Of a stretch of DNA of 64,000 nt, positions 30,794 through 42,561 are shown piece by piece. Origin of the DNA: Salvia splendens. Its lineage: Eukaryota > Streptophyta > Magnoliopsida > Lamiales > Lamiaceae. The notes beneath the pieces were generated by a model that was not told the DNA's origin, searched no databases, and was given only the letters and a program-made list of their open reading frames with translations. Within the stretch, counting starts at the first letter, position 1. Each line of letters opens with the position of its first letter. The position numbers and the translations under genes are program-made. The DNA lies in the NCBI RefSeq assembly GCF_004379255.2, contig NC_056041.1:21421559-21485558 (forward strand). The letters run 5' to 3'.

Positions 30794-32887
30794 TTGATGG
30801 TGCCGATCTGATTGTTCGGCACTTTTAAGCGCAATCTGCAAACATTCTTTTGCTCTCTTTTGATCACCTCGGATGACTGCTATCCCTCCTTTAGTGGGGA
30901 TCTTGATTGTGAGGTGATAAGTAGAGCAAATGGCCCGAACTGTGTTGAGCCAGTCTCTTCCCAGTATAATGTTATACGGGGATCGAGCTTTTACCACAAA
31001 AAACTCGATCACCGTACTGGAGCTAGTAGGCGCTCTTCCTACCGTAATCGAAAGGCTGATAATACCTTCAGGGCGGGTGTCCTCCTGGGCGAAACTTTTC
31101 AGAGGAATTGGGGCCGGACTGAGCCGAGCTGGATCCACTTCCAGTTTATCAAAACATTCTTTAAAAAGAATGCTAACCGACGCTCCTGTATCCACAAACA
31201 CTCTGTGGATCAGTTTGTTTGCCACTCCAGCTTGAATGACAATAGCGTCTTGATGAGGAGAAATGGCCGGGACGGGATCTGCATCTGAAAATGTAATTAC
31301 TTCCTCCTTCTTCAGCCTTTTATGTGTTGGCTCCTCTCGATTGAAGCCTCTGCGCTCTGATTTTAGAGACGATTTAGTCTTCCCGGCTGGGAGAGCGTCA
31401 ATAGTCTGGATCACTCCATCATATTGCGGCTCGTCATCGTCTTCGGGATCCTGTTGCCTTTTAGGATCCTGAGGAGCGCAGTTCGCACTTCTCTGTTTCT
31501 TATTCTTTTTCGGCGGCTTGCTTTGGTATTTTTTTAACGTCCCTGCTTTCACAAGAACATCAATATCTGCTGCCAAATTTCGGCACTCCTCGGTATCGTG
31601 ACCGTGGTCGTGATGGAAGGAGCAATATTTATCCTGACTTCGGCGCGTGGCCGATTTCGTCATCGGCTTTGGTTTTTCGAACATATCAGAATGCAGTTCG
31701 AAAATTTCCGCTCTCGACTTGTTCAATGGTACGAACTGAGCGGGTGGTTTCTCAGGATTGAGACGTGGTCCCAATCTGTCTTGTACCGGTGCCCTTTGAA
31801 TTCTTTCAAAAGGAGTTCGGCGAGGATGTCCCTGATCGCTATGATCGGGCTTCCTCTTGTCTCCTCTGGAAGAGCTGTCTAAAGACCGTTTTCGACGGTC
31901 TGCCTCATCAGCACGAGAAAACTGGTCCGCAATGTCCCACATCTCTTGAGCTGTTTGCGGACTGCATTCAACGAGCTTTCTGTAGAGAGCTCCTGGCAGA
32001 ATTCCATTTTGGAATGCCGAAATGACAAGTAGATCATTGAGATCATCTACTTGTAGGCATTCCTTGTGGAATCTTGTCATGAAGTCGCTAATCTTTTCAT
32101 CGCGACCTTGACGTATAGAAAGCAGCTGAGCCGAAGTGATTCGGGTTTCGGCTTTCTGGAAGAACCTCCTATGAAAAGCATCCATTAGATCTCTGTAAGA
32201 TCTAATGCTGCCTTGAGGGAGGCTATCAAACCACCTTCTTGCGTTCTCGATGAGCAGCTCGGGAAACAGCTTACACATATGAACCTCATTGAGACCTTGG
32301 TTCGCCATATTATACTGATAGCGTCCCAGGAAATCATGAGGATCCACTAACCCGTCATAAGTCACTGACGGAGTTCGGTAATTCTGTGGCAACGGAGTTC
32401 TGGTGATGTCATCCGAAAATGGAGTCTTCAGCGCTCCATACATAGCGAATCCGACATCTCTACGGTATGGTGGAGATGGGGTTCTCCTGTGATTTCGGTA
32501 ACAAGGAGGAGAAGGAACATATCGGTGGTGAGGATTCTTTCTCCTGGAAGATACGACACTACTGCGGTAGTGACTTTCATGTCTGGAGGGGGAGGGAGAA
32601 TCCGCCGTTTTCTTCTCCGGCTTCTGGCTCTTTTGCAGGAATGTTAAGAACTCATCCTGCTTCTCAGCCAAGAACAACTTGACAGCCTCATTCAAAGCGA
32701 GCTGCTGGGGAGGCTCGGTGCGATGACTTTTTGAGTGGTTTGTTCTTTCACCGTGGGAACTGGAGGCAGATTTCTCCCGAGGCTGTTTTCCAGACCTACG
32801 GGCTGGACTAGCTTCCTCACGTTCATCACGGACGGAAGTATGAGTATTATGTGATCTGGTACGCATTTTTTGGTGGAAGAGGATCAA
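30788..32887 (-). CDS. Tat retrotransposon Gag-protease
   Basis: Open frame of 699 codons; the ATG at residue 8 (MRTRSHNTH) is an alternative start. The N-terminal half is basic and Ser/Pro-rich. The retrotransposon gag domain spans about residues 185-330 (ENARRWFDSLPQGSIRSYRD then FHRRFF). A Tat-type motif YCSFHHDHGHDTEEC lies at 421-435 in place of a classical CCHC knuckle. The aspartic protease has its catalytic DTGAS at 566-570. The frame ends with TAG at 30790-30788, followed in the same frame by pol. Gag forms the virus-like particle and the protease matures Gag and Pol. Confidence 0.93.
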   Translation of the reverse strand: MILFHQKMRTRSHNTHTSVRDEREEASPARRSGKQPREKSASSSHGERTNHSKSHRTEPPQQLALNEAVKLFLAEKQDEFLTFLQKSQKPEKKTADSPSPSRHESHYRSSVVSSRRKNPHHRYVPSPPCYRNHRRTPSPPYRRDVGFAMYGALKTPFSDDITRTPLPQNYRTPSVTYDGLVDPHDFLGRYQYNMANQGLNEVHMCKLFPELLIENARRWFDSLPQGSIRSYRDLMDAFHRRFFQKAETRITSAQLLSIRQGRDEKISDFMTRFHKECLQVDDLNDLLVISAFQNGILPGALYRKLVECSPQTAQEMWDIADQFSRADEADRRKRSLDSSSRGDKRKPDHSDQGHPRRTPFERIQRAPVQDRLGPRLNPEKPPAQFVPLNKSRAEIFELHSDMFEKPKPMTKSATRRSQDKYCSFHHDHGHDTEECRNLAADIDVLVKAGTLKKYQSKPPKKNKKQRSANCAPQDPKRQQDPEDDDEPQYDGVIQTIDALPAGKTKSSLKSERRGFNREEPTHKRLKKEEVITFSDADPVPAISPHQDAIVIQAGVANKLIHRVFVDTGASVSILFKECFDKLEVDPARLSPAPIPLKSFAQEDTRPEGIISLSITVGRAPTSSSTVIEFFVVKARSPYNIILGRDWLNTVRAICSTYHLTIKIPTKGGIAVIRGDQKRAKECLQIALKSAEQSDRHHQA

Positions 32888-32921
32888 AAACTCGCTTTTA
32901 TCACAGTTTTGGTTCTCTGTT

Positions 32922-32940
32922 TTCCTACAGACGGCGCCAG
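32922..32940 (-). other. Primer-binding site
   Basis: On the minus strand, directly after the 5' LTR, the sequence reads CTGGCGCCGTCTGTAGG. TGGCGCCGTCTGT is a well-known plant Ty3/gypsy primer-binding sequence. Confidence 0.8.
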
Positions 32941-33637
32941 TGATGATTTAGCGAATTTTTGATGGGAATAAATGCAAGTAATAAATGAAGATCACAACAC
33001 TGAAAATTACGTGGTTCGATTTACTGAGGTAAATCTACGTCCACGGGAAGAATAGAGGGCAAATTTGTATTGCTTGATCTAGCTTACAGATTACAATGCT
33101 GATTTGCTATATGAGATTCAGAATCTAGAGAACTTAACCTTGATCTATCTGATCTAAGTTCTATTTATACATTCGAACTAAGATCGTGGTTTGCAGCCCT
33201 GGTAGGGGGGTTGATAACTGCTTAATACCACTAAATAGATCGTGGGTGTAATGGAGGTCGTGGAGATCCTGCATGGGTCCACTATCTCCTTGTTCGGTCG
33301 AATACTGAGACCGAACTGCTGAACTTTGCCGATCAGCTTTTGCCGATCTGAGAGTTGAGCTCGATTGGTCGGCTTTTACCGAGCTATAGGCTGTGACCGA
33401 ACTCTTTGGTTGTGCCGAACTGATACTCTTTCTTGGACCGAACTGCTGAACTTTGCCGATCAGCTTTTGCCGATCTGAGAGTTGAGCTCGATTGGTCGGC
33501 TTTTACCGAGCTATAGGCTGTGACCGAACTCTTTGGTTGTGCCGAACTGATACTCTTCCTTGGGTTTTGGGCTGATGGGCCGTCACTGCTATTGGGCTCG
33601 CAATTATTGTTTAGTTGTTTAGTTCGTAATCCCATCA
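32941..33637 (-). repeat. 5' LTR (right copy), 697 bp with internal 127-bp duplication
   Basis: Same ends as the left LTR. A 127-bp tandem duplication starts with GACCGAACTGCTGAAC at 33309 and 33436; the copies differ at one base (CTTTCTTG versus CTTCCTTG). The left LTR has only one copy. Confidence 0.97.
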
Positions 33638-33696
33638 AGATGCAATTTTTTTGTTTGAGGAGAGTTATAATTTCTATATTTCATATTCGGAACCAA

Positions 33697-34010
33697 AGAC
33701 TCTAACACACTTTTGGCAGCGATTTTAAAAATATTGTGGATTATTAACGACAAAATTATAACTAGAGGTTTAGTATTGTGAGAAAGTCCTAAGACTCTCT
33801 TGATATCAAACACACTTTTGGTAGCGATTTTAAGAATATTGTGAATTATTGACTATAAAAATTATAAATAGAGGTTCAATATTGTGAGAAAGTCCTAAGA
33901 CTCTCATGATATCAAATACACTTTTAGTAGAGGTTTTTAAGAATATTATGGATTATTGACAACAAAAGTAAAACTAGAGGTTTTGTATTGTAAGAAAGTC
34001 CTAGAATTAG
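33697..34010. repeat. Tandem repeat, about 112-bp unit, 3 copies
   Basis: Units contain ACACTTTTGGCAGCGATTTT, ATATTGTGGATTATT and GAGAAAGTCCTAAGACTCT, increasingly diverged to the right. It lies just right of the retrotransposon insertion site and has no coding content. Confidence 0.9.
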
Positions 34011-36599
34011 TGTAAGAAAAGAAGCACTATACCCAAAAATTCTACACAAAAGTTGGAGCATTCTGCATGAAAATGAATAAATAAAATACATCAAAAGTGA
34101 GGTAGCCCCTAGACGCCATATATCCAACTAATGACTGAATACAAACACTCAAAAGAAAATTAAAATTCAACCTCACAAATGAGTAATTACAATAAACATC
34201 TATGTTTCTTATTCTTTTTATTGTCAAATGACACGGACAAAAATATGATACCAAGTCATTAAAGTGGTTTTTCAATGCATCTTTTTGCGTTCCGTTACTC
34301 TAATTTCGGGTTCTGAATCCACCACTTTGTCGTGTTTTTATATTACTAAGACGAATTCATATTAAAGTATAAATTACTCTAAATTACTTACTAGCTACCA
34401 TATTTTGTGAAATTTCCAATCAACAAATATATACCCATTTCTTCTTTTTTTAAATAAATAAGTCTACTAATGGAGATAGTTCAGATGTTGACCATTGAAA
34501 ATAAATTTTGAACTACTATAAAATTTGAAGAATAGTGGAGTACTACCTATTTAATATTCATCCTACTATAAACAATTTAGACGAATTAAGAACAAGGTAC
34601 AATATATTGTAAAATGAAAAGGAAAACCCCATCATTTGATATAAAGTGAAAAAGTAAATATGCCCTGAATATTATACTACTAAGAAGATAATGAAATATT
34701 GTGCATGCATCACTCAATTTTTGAATAGATTTTCTTTCACTATTCACATCGTTTTCACTAACCCCGTTCCAATAAAATGGCAAACACCTGTATCAAATTT
34801 TTATTTTTCTAAAATTTTAAAAATATCAAAGTGGACACGTGTCCTACTCCACTTTCACACTATATTGTCACACTTCCATAACCATTACATCAATAAAACA
34901 AAATAGTGCACAATATTCTAGCCAATGTCAACATTTTCCAAATTTAATGTCATATACTATAATAGTAGTATATATTTTTATAAGAAGTCGACCGATCACA
35001 AGTGGTAAATAAATATGACATGAGATTAGATCGCTATATTTTATGGAAACTTTATTTTACGAGATTTGGGTTGAGATTTTATCCACCTAGCAAGAAACTC
35101 GTTTTAATTCATTCTAATTCATTTTTAGGGTGTTCAATTAGGATTTGGTTAACAGAAATTCATCTTCTAAGACTTTATATTTGTACCTAAGAAGTATTAC
35201 AATTACACGATAGTAGTGAGATTAGATTCTTAGCCATTCTTGTAAATATGCTCCAAAACTAACCGTGCAGGCACACTCGTGTTAGTTCATGTAACCACAA
35301 ACTGTCGGTAATGACATCTTAGTGTCATTGTTGATAAAGTGGTGTATTATTTTTATGCATTTATTTAAATCTATGACTAGAATACATTATGCAATAATCA
35401 TAATACATGTAATTAATTATATAAATGAACCATGTATACAATAATTCAAAGACTAGCTATTCTCACCACTCTTTCGAAGATTCTACTTGGTATATGATCT
35501 GACTAAGGTTTGATTATTAGTGTGAGCAATAGTATTCTACCAAACTTGTCGCTAATGACATCATTCGAGTTTGATTTTTTATTCATTTCTCGTATTTAAT
35601 TAATTAATTAAGCTTGTTACTAACTTTAATTAATTAATATATTTTTCAATAATGGTCTAATTTAGAGGCATTAATAAATTCATGTAGATCAAGCTTCTAA
35701 TCATAAAATATATTCTCATAACAAATCTAGAAAATATTATCAACTCGAGCTTTCTCGATACATGAATCAAGCAATACCATGTAAGCATCCCAAAGATATT
35801 ACTTATTAATGCTCAATGCACTACAATATTTTTGGTTACGAAAACTCCACACGTTTTTTAAGTTAAATAATTGTATAAATAATACAGTATGTTCAATGAT
35901 GTATACAAAGATTAAGAAAATAATAGTTTTTTAAATTTCATCTTTCGTTAATCAGCAAAAAATACTTATCTCAAGTGTGAATTCATTGTTTTAACTAAAG
36001 TTTGCCGATAGGGTTAACACTACACAATTATATTTGCAATAAAAATTGTTACAGCATGACTTTGACTCCCTTTAGTGTATTTAGTCATCCGTTTTCCACT
36101 TGATAGAATGGAGGATTCCGGCTTGTGGAACCTCTATTTTGCATTTCCATGTACTTGTTTAGATCTTAGTCACTTTTGGGCTAAGATCATGCCTTTGGAA
36201 CATTACATTTTGATCTTATTTACGGGTTAGGGGTCTACCTAAACCCCCTGCCCACAAAGGGCGTCTTTTCTAAAAAAAAATTAAAAAAACAATAAAAAAT
36301 AATAAATTACAAATTGAAATTACTTTAAAATGAAATAAAAAAACGCTCTTTTATCTCCTTATTATCTCTATAATCTCAATCGGTGTTGACAACGTTGTGA
36401 ATGTGAATTGAAAAATACGTAAAAATAGATAATTTAACATGCAGTGCAAGACATTATTTAAAGTAAAATTTATAAAAATAATTGGAATCACTTAGAAAAG
36501 AGCCCCATATAATTGGTAGATATGATTAGCTAATTCATTGATTTTTATTCAAGTGTCACAATCCCTACTACGAAATGGGCAAAATTTTTATTATTTATT
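34011..36599. other. AT-rich intergenic DNA
   Basis: No gene recognised. A perfect 12-bp palindrome with a G-box core, GGACACGTGTCC, lies at 34833-34844. The only other structured piece is the retroposon-like tail at 36040-36290. Confidence 0.55.
36040..36290 (+). mobile_element. Possible 3' end of a LINE or other retroposon
   Basis: A non-AT-rich block ends ACCCCCTGCCCACAAAGG, then GCGTCTTTTCT and a long A-rich tail. That looks like the 3' end of a truncated plant non-LTR element. No RT code and no clear target duplication are visible. Confidence 0.3.
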
Positions 36600-36860
36600 T
36601 GCATCTATGAGACGTGGGCGTCCCAGCAACCTATGCGCGTGACCCTCTCCCACCGTACACGTGTCGCCTATCAAATGGATAGATTTGGTGGGACCCGCAC
36701 TCAGCCACTGGTAACCCGCCAAGTTTTACGGATTTAAAATTTGATTTGTTGCTAAGAGAGCGCCGCGTGTACACACTGTGACTAATCCACCACTAATCAC
36801 CTAACCCGGTGGGGCCCACCAAAATTTACAAACGACCGACAATCCAAAAGATAAAGGCGA
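36600..36860. promoter_or_regulatory. GC-richer promoter-like island
   Basis: Holds ACACGTGT (36657-36664), GCCGCGTGTACAC and a GGTGGGGCCCACC palindrome (TCP/site II-like core GGGCCCA) within 250 bp of otherwise AT-rich DNA. The nearest gene is the remorin, about 2.2 kb to the right. Regulatory function is inference from motif clustering. Confidence 0.25.
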
Positions 36861-37023
36861 GTGCGATATATTTGCTCTCATGCCCCTTTACTTTGTTAAA
36901 ATATCCACATTCGCCACAATTTGTGAGTGTGTTTTCTTTTGCTTTTTTTGCTTTTGCATTATTTTTTCTTAAATAAGTTTTGTCTTATTTCTTTCTCTCG
37001 AATATTTGATCTTTATGTTCTCA

Positions 37024-37308
37024 GAGGTGTGATCAAATACAAACTCCCAATAATACAAACTATACAAACTGATGTTAACGGAGTGTAAAAATTCTGTCAA
37101 TGGGGGCTGATGTCAACAGAGTGTACAAATTCTGTCAATAGGGGTGTACAAAGTCTGATTGTTCTATGTCAACAGAGTGTACAGATTTGTAGGAAATGTT
37201 GACATTAGAAAAATCTCTTATATTAACCGTTGATTAATTGTATTAAATGAGTAGGATTAAAGTTTGTATAATTTGTATTATAGAGGGTTTGTAGTTTATC
37301 ACATCTCC
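37024..37308. mobile_element. Mutator-type MITE, 285 bp
   Basis: Terminal inverted repeats of about 47 bp: GAGGTGTGATCAAATACAAA on the left, GAGATGTGATAAACTACAAA on the minus-strand right end. A 10-bp direct repeat TATGTTCTCA flanks it (37014-37023 and 37309-37318), close to the 9-11 bp of Mutator-like elements. The interior carries two or three copies of GTCAACAGAGTGTACA. Confidence 0.8.
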
Positions 37309-37389
37309 TATGTTCTCATAATCAAGTAATGTGATGACATGTTGCAAGGGAGTACGGTCCACTTGTGAATTAGACTGCAAAATACATTT

Positions 37390-38010
37390 CAAAGTCCTTG
37401 CATTAATCATTTTATTTTACTAAGTTTTTTATACGTTTTTGGTTCATTAGAATTGTATCATTGTATTTTATTTTATTAGATCCTTATATAATTTTTGGCT
37501 AAATCTTTATGTCAATATATTTAGATTAATGAGGTTTATATACTTTTATTTTTAATTTTGTTGGATTTTTCGACTTCATAATTTAATTAATTTTTCTTAA
37601 AGTTAGTTAAATTTATTTATCTTTCTTTTTTCACTAATTTATTTTTTCAAGAAATCAATGAAAAATAAAAAATTTATTGATATGGCCTCTTATATACTCT
37701 CAACTTATAATTTTTTTGTTTTTCTAATAATTTTTTAGACAATATTGCAACTGGACTAATTTTTTAAAAAAACTAAATAAATAACATAAGAAAACTTAAT
37801 TAAATTCTGAAGTCCGTTAAATAACAATCCAACCAAATTGAAAATAAAGTACTATAAAACATTTTCAACCAAAATGCATTACTATAAGGACTTAATGAAA
37901 TAAATTTTTTTACAATGACCTACTGAAGGAAATGCATTTATACAAGGATGTAATAAACCAAAAATTTAAAGAAGGATCTAATGAAACAAAATGTATTATT
38001 ACAAGAACCC
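37390..38010. mobile_element. Foldback/MITE-like element with degenerate long inverted repeats
   Basis: The left side carries TTTTATTTTATTAGATCCTT and similar units. The right side carries the reverse complement (AAGGATCTAATGAAACAAAA). Each arm has several related units built on ATTAGATCCTT/ATTAAGTCCTT. The boundaries are approximate. Confidence 0.4.
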
Positions 38011-39018
38011 TAGACGTGTTTTGCCGACATATATGTTATATCGTTAACCTTGCCAAATGACAAAAGTACAAGTCTTTTGAGTTAAAATACACAGTTATTA
38101 GATTCTATTAGTGTGATGATTAGTTATGTTAAAGGGTTATTTGCATGTAAATTTATAAATTTTCACCAAATTATGATTTTACATCTCAAGCTTTAAAATA
38201 TGTCTATAAATTATTAATTATTTTGATTTCGCCATTTGACTGTTGATATTTTTTTTATTTTGTAGTCAAAATAAAATTTTGGTAGCATAATTTGATTAAT
38301 TATTTATGTGACATCAGCAAATGTTAATAAAAATGATGTCACTTTTTAGGCGGCCAAACAACATCTTATCGTAATATATTAAATAATTTCATTTATTGAA
38401 AACAATAATTTATATTAAGTTATATTGGTACCAAAATTATAACCAGTGGAAAAATTAAAATAAAGCAATAATTATAGGTAGATTTAAAAGTTGTTATGCA
38501 AAAGAATTTGACGAGAATTTAAGAATTTATTATCTGTTAGTATCAACGTTTGTCAGTAAAATAACTTACTTGCATATTAACAACAATTCCTTCACGTAAA
38601 ATGTAACAAAAACTTTTTATTTTTTGTGTTTATTAAAAATCTACCGCTAAGTACATCTTCGATCGACAAAAGATTTCTTAGTTAAACTGTTAAATTATCA
38701 TAAGATTAGGTAAAACTTAACTATTTAAAATATTCAGAAAAATCTAGGAATTTGGGAAATTATCGAATAAAGAGAAAGTGCCGGGACCAATAAAGAAAAA
38801 GTAAGCAAAATAAAAAAGTTGTTAGCATTAAGAAGAACTCACTCTTCCACAATATCCAATTCAAGTGTTGAAGGAGAGAGAGCAATCAATTCCAAAAACG
38901 TAGTACTATCAATTTGCATGCATGTGTGGCTCATATCCTCCACTTTTTTTCATTGATTAAAGATGATTAGTGAATCCATCACCAAAAATAAGTGACACCC
39001 AAAAAAAGACTACTAGAG
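38011..39018. other. Upstream region of the remorin gene
   Basis: AT-rich. A CATGCATG (RY-like) motif lies at 38917-38924, about 100 bp before the ATG; GA-rich GAAGGAGAGAGAGC precedes it. The leader before the start codon is A-rich. No TATA box is obvious. Confidence 0.4.
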
Positions 39019-40716
39019 ATGTCAAGCGATCAAAGAGTTTTGACCCTAGCAAATACTTTCCAAGACGGAGACGAAGACGGCGGAGCCTCCCCGGCCGTCA
39101 GGGACATCCACGCCCTGACGCCGCCCCGCGCCCCAGCGTGGGAGGCGGGGAGCCACAGGTCGTCCTCGCTCTCAGTAGCGTCAAACGCTACTGAGGGCGG
39201 GGGCGAGAACTTCACCAGCATGAGCAGGGAGTTCAACGCCCTTGTTGTGGCTGGGGCCACCATCAATGGGCCCAACCAGGCCCAGCACGAGTCGGGCCCA
39301 TTGGGGAGGATTAGGGAGGAGGGGAATTTCCAAGTGGAGACAAACCCCTTGGCGATTGTGCCGGATACTGGCGCGCTGGATCCTGTGCGGTCGCCAAGGG
39401 GTGAGCCTGGCGGCGGCGACAGGCACGCGCCTGTCGCGGGTGGGGAGATGTTGGTGCATCGGGTGAAGAAGGAGGAGGCGGAGTCGAAGATTTATGCTTG
39501 GCAAAATGCCAAGGTTGCGAAGATTAATAACCGGTTTAAGCGTGAGGAGGCCATAATCAATGGATGGGAAGGTGAGCAAGTGCATAAGGCCACTTCTTGG
39601 ATGAAGAAAGTTGAGGTATTTTCTTTTTCAGTGAAAATTTGCTTTTTCTAGCATCATTTTTTGGATTAACTTGAAATATCTTGAAAAATCGAAGATTAAT
39701 AATTTCAAACATGGCGGAAATCAAGGTGTTTTGGGATCATCTTGATTAGATTGACTACAGTATTAGTTAGAGACATCTGTGATTGTTTATTGTTTTCTAC
39801 TAATTAATGATGGCTGCTTTTTTTTTACTAGTAGTTAGGTGAAATTAAGAAGTCACATTTATTTTCTTGTTTTAGTAAGAGGTTATAAAAGTAGTTTAAC
39901 TATCTTATCCTTTCTTTCACTAGAACTCTCGGTCAAAACGGATTGTCTATAATTGCTTTGCTTTCTTTCTTGGGAAAAAGGTACTGTAGTAATTAAAATG
40001 ATCATATTTCACTCAAAAGCATGTTGAAATACTCTCTCTCTCTCTCTCTCAAATAGTCCAATTTTGTTAAAATCACAAATTTTAATGCGAATTAGTAAAA
40101 AATGTAACAGAAATATATAAAATGGGTAAAGTAGGAAAATGTGAATAAAGAAGTAGTATAAGAAGAGATAAAAAAAATAGTAATAAATTGAGAATAACTT
40201 TGCATTTTTAGTATAAGATTAATTTTGCTGGACAAACAAAAATGACATAATTTAATTTATAGTCTTCTAATCTAGATACAGATTGGGCAATTGGTGAACA
40301 CGTGAATTGTAATGAAATTTTACTAGTACTACTTTTTTTCAAGCTTTGGTAGAGTTTTCATCAAGTTGTGAATACTAGTAAGCTTGTTTAGTTAAAATTT
40401 TGATGTCCAAATTTGTAACTATTTACATGAACAAAAAAATTAAATCAATTTATCATGTATTATTATTGAAGAAGCATACATCCAATCCATCTCCCTTGAT
40501 TTGAAGTTATAACTAAAATTGCAGAGGAAATTGGAGGAGAAAAGAGCAAAAGCCCAAGAGAAAATGCAGAATGAGATTGCAAAAGCCAACAGAAAAGCAG
40601 AGGAAAGAAGAGCTTCTGCTGAGGCCAAGAGAGGCACCAAAGTGGCCAGAATTCTTGAAATAGCAAACTTGATGAGGGCCGTTGGTCGGCCGCCTGTCAA
40701 GCGCTCCTTCTTCTGA
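39019..40716 (+). CDS. REM4: Remorin, group 4 type, two exons
   Basis: Exons 39019-39615 and 40525-40716 join in phase (donor GTATTT, acceptor TTGCAG) into 262 residues. The start is the ATG giving MSSDQRVLTLANTF; the in-frame GTG further upstream is not a plausible start. The N-terminal part has the group 4 signatures VRDIHAL (about residues 30-36) and GENFTSMSREFNALVVAG. The C-terminal remorin domain begins about KKEEAESKIYAWQNAKVAKI and continues as a basic coiled coil (KREEAIINGWEGEQVHKATS; RKLEEKRAKAQEKMQNEIAK), ending KRSFF. Remorins coat the inner face of the plasma membrane in nanodomains through this C-terminal region, and act in hormone, stress and plasmodesmal/pathogen responses; group 4 members interact with SnRK1-type kinases in Arabidopsis. 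The frame is intact. The intron (39616-40524) holds a (CT)n tract at 40033-40053. Confidence 0.92.
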
Positions 40717-41937
40717 TGTGGCACCACCACCACCACCACCAGCTATGTAATATGTAAATATAGATGCAGTCAGTGTACATTATAAAACAAACAGAAACAA
40801 GTTTGGTTGGTTACACTTATTACTACTATAGACATGATGTTGAAGAGGATTTTAAACCCCCTCAGTTTTTAACCTTATAGGGGTGTTTTAATCCGAGTTG
40901 CAAGAATTGCTACAAAAATTGTAGCAATGTGAGTGTTGTGTTTGTGTTAGTTTTTGGTTCTGAGAGATTTGATTGGCATGTCTTTTTGTTGACAAATTAT
41001 TGTGTCTAAGCATTTTCTATTCTGTTTTGGAATTTTCAGATTAGTTTTCACTAGTACCCATTATAAAAATGGCATTTTTATTTAGAATTGTTACTCTAAT
41101 GTACTAAGATGTATTACAACCTTCGATTTCACGCAGTGGAGGTTGTATGGTTCTTACATCATTGATAATTTGACATAGTATAATGTGGTGTTATGTAGTT
41201 TTGTAAGTGATTCTTTCCTTGTTCTTTCACGTGGTTGTGCTATGATCTTGTATTTTGTGGCTTTGGTTGGTTGTGAGGTGGTGCTTCATGTTCTTGCTCT
41301 CCCCTTTTTGTTCGTTTGTTATTTGTTGTGTCGTCTTGTTTGTTCTTTGTTTATATTGTTGTTGTTGCTTGGATTGGGTTACACTCCATCTGTTCCGTTG
41401 ATGTTTTGGCTTGTCTCTTCAAGAAGGCTTTAAGGTCTCGGTACTTCTCGAAATAGGTGTCTCAATTCTTACACAAAGGGTATCGACATTTGGCAGAGGT
41501 GAATGGTCTGATTCAAGAGTGGCATCGATGTGCGAAGATTGAACCCTAAATAAGATTAGGGGGAGCCAAGCTAGGTTTGGCAACCAATATTAAACGTTGA
41601 GTGGGGGTTCGATGTGTAATTTTGGCTAATCAACGTGTAATTTGAGTAATTGACGTGTACTTTCAACTATCAGAGTTGATATTTCAACATTTGAAAATTA
41701 TTTGTGGGGCATTTTATACCTAAAAATGAAATGATGAATACTAAAGAGTAATAGCCTAGACAGTGGAACATCTTTGAGGAAACGCCTAAACGATGGGACA
41801 AAATCAACCATTTACGCTTAAAGTGAAAAAAGCCGATTCTTCCCTTTCCCTTCACTTTAATGATTCCGTCCCTTTTAAAATTGTGTTCGAGATCCGACAT
41901 TATATGCAGCCGAGAGTGGTGACAGAGGAGGTGGGGC
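40717..41937. other. Remorin 3' region and intergenic DNA
   Basis: A CACCACCACCACCACCACC run directly follows the stop. After that I see no gene; a T-rich block at 41185-41430 is open by composition only. Confidence 0.5.
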
Positions 41938-42331
41938 CAGTGGTGGACACACAGCCAAGGGAGGAAGGGCTTAAGCCCTCCCCAAATTATTATTTTTTAA
42001 ATATTTTGTACTTCAAAAAATTTAATGTCTGAAAAAATGTCTTTAGCCCCCACTAAACTACTGTATCTGAAGTCTAAAATGTAAAAGATTGAATAAGAAG
42101 AAGGGGATGAAACTTGAAATTGCAAAAGAAAGTTTTAAAAAAATGGTTGTCGTTGCCGCTTGAAGAAGAAGATGAGATAACCAAGGCTAATTAAATTAAT
42201 AATAATAGTAAAATTTGCAAATGTCAAGTCCCCTACCTATAGGCTACACCCATATCACGTGTTCTACATTTATTAGTACCTTTTAGTGTTTTACAAATGT
42301 TTAATTGTTGCACTTTAATTTAAAAATATTA

Positions 42332-42561
42332 GTCCCTCCGTCCTAACTAAGTTGAGATAAAACTTTTGGATAAGGAGATTAAGAAATTTTGTTGAAAAGT
42401 AGGAGATAAGGAATAAAGTATGAAATATAAATGAAAAGTAAAGTTGATGATGGAATAAAGTAAGACTGATTGGATATTTTATATTTTGTTAAAAAAGGAA
42501 ATGACCCAACTTAGTTAGGACATTTGAGGAATACAGCTCAACTTAGTTGGGACTAAGGGAG
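42332..42561. mobile_element. Stowaway MITE
   Basis: Terminal repeats GTCCCTCCGTCC / CTCCCTTAGTCC, TA duplication at both ends, AT-rich interior. The second end is partly duplicated (AACTTAGTTAGGAC and AACTTAGTTGGGAC). Confidence 0.85.

Larger units (their letters stand above)
22987..33642 (-). mobile_element. Complete Tat-lineage Ty3/gypsy LTR retrotransposon with 5-bp target duplication
   Basis: The element itself is 22992-33637, flanked by AGATG at 22987-22991 and 33638-33642. It is transcribed on the minus strand, so the right LTR is the 5' LTR. Order on the minus strand: LTR, primer-binding site, gag-protease, amber codon, pol, an antisense gene region, polypurine tract, LTR. The two LTRs differ at one base that I found, plus a 127-bp duplication in the right copy. 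A two-part RNase H, the YCSFHHDHGHDTEEC gag motif and antisense genes before the 3' LTR are hallmarks of Tat elements. Open gag, pol and antisense frames with near-identical LTRs mean very recent insertion. Confidence 0.95.

Noticed and set aside
41185..41433. 82-codon open frame with a membrane-protein look
   Set aside because: T-rich low-complexity sequence gives Leu/Val/Phe by composition; no conserved motif.
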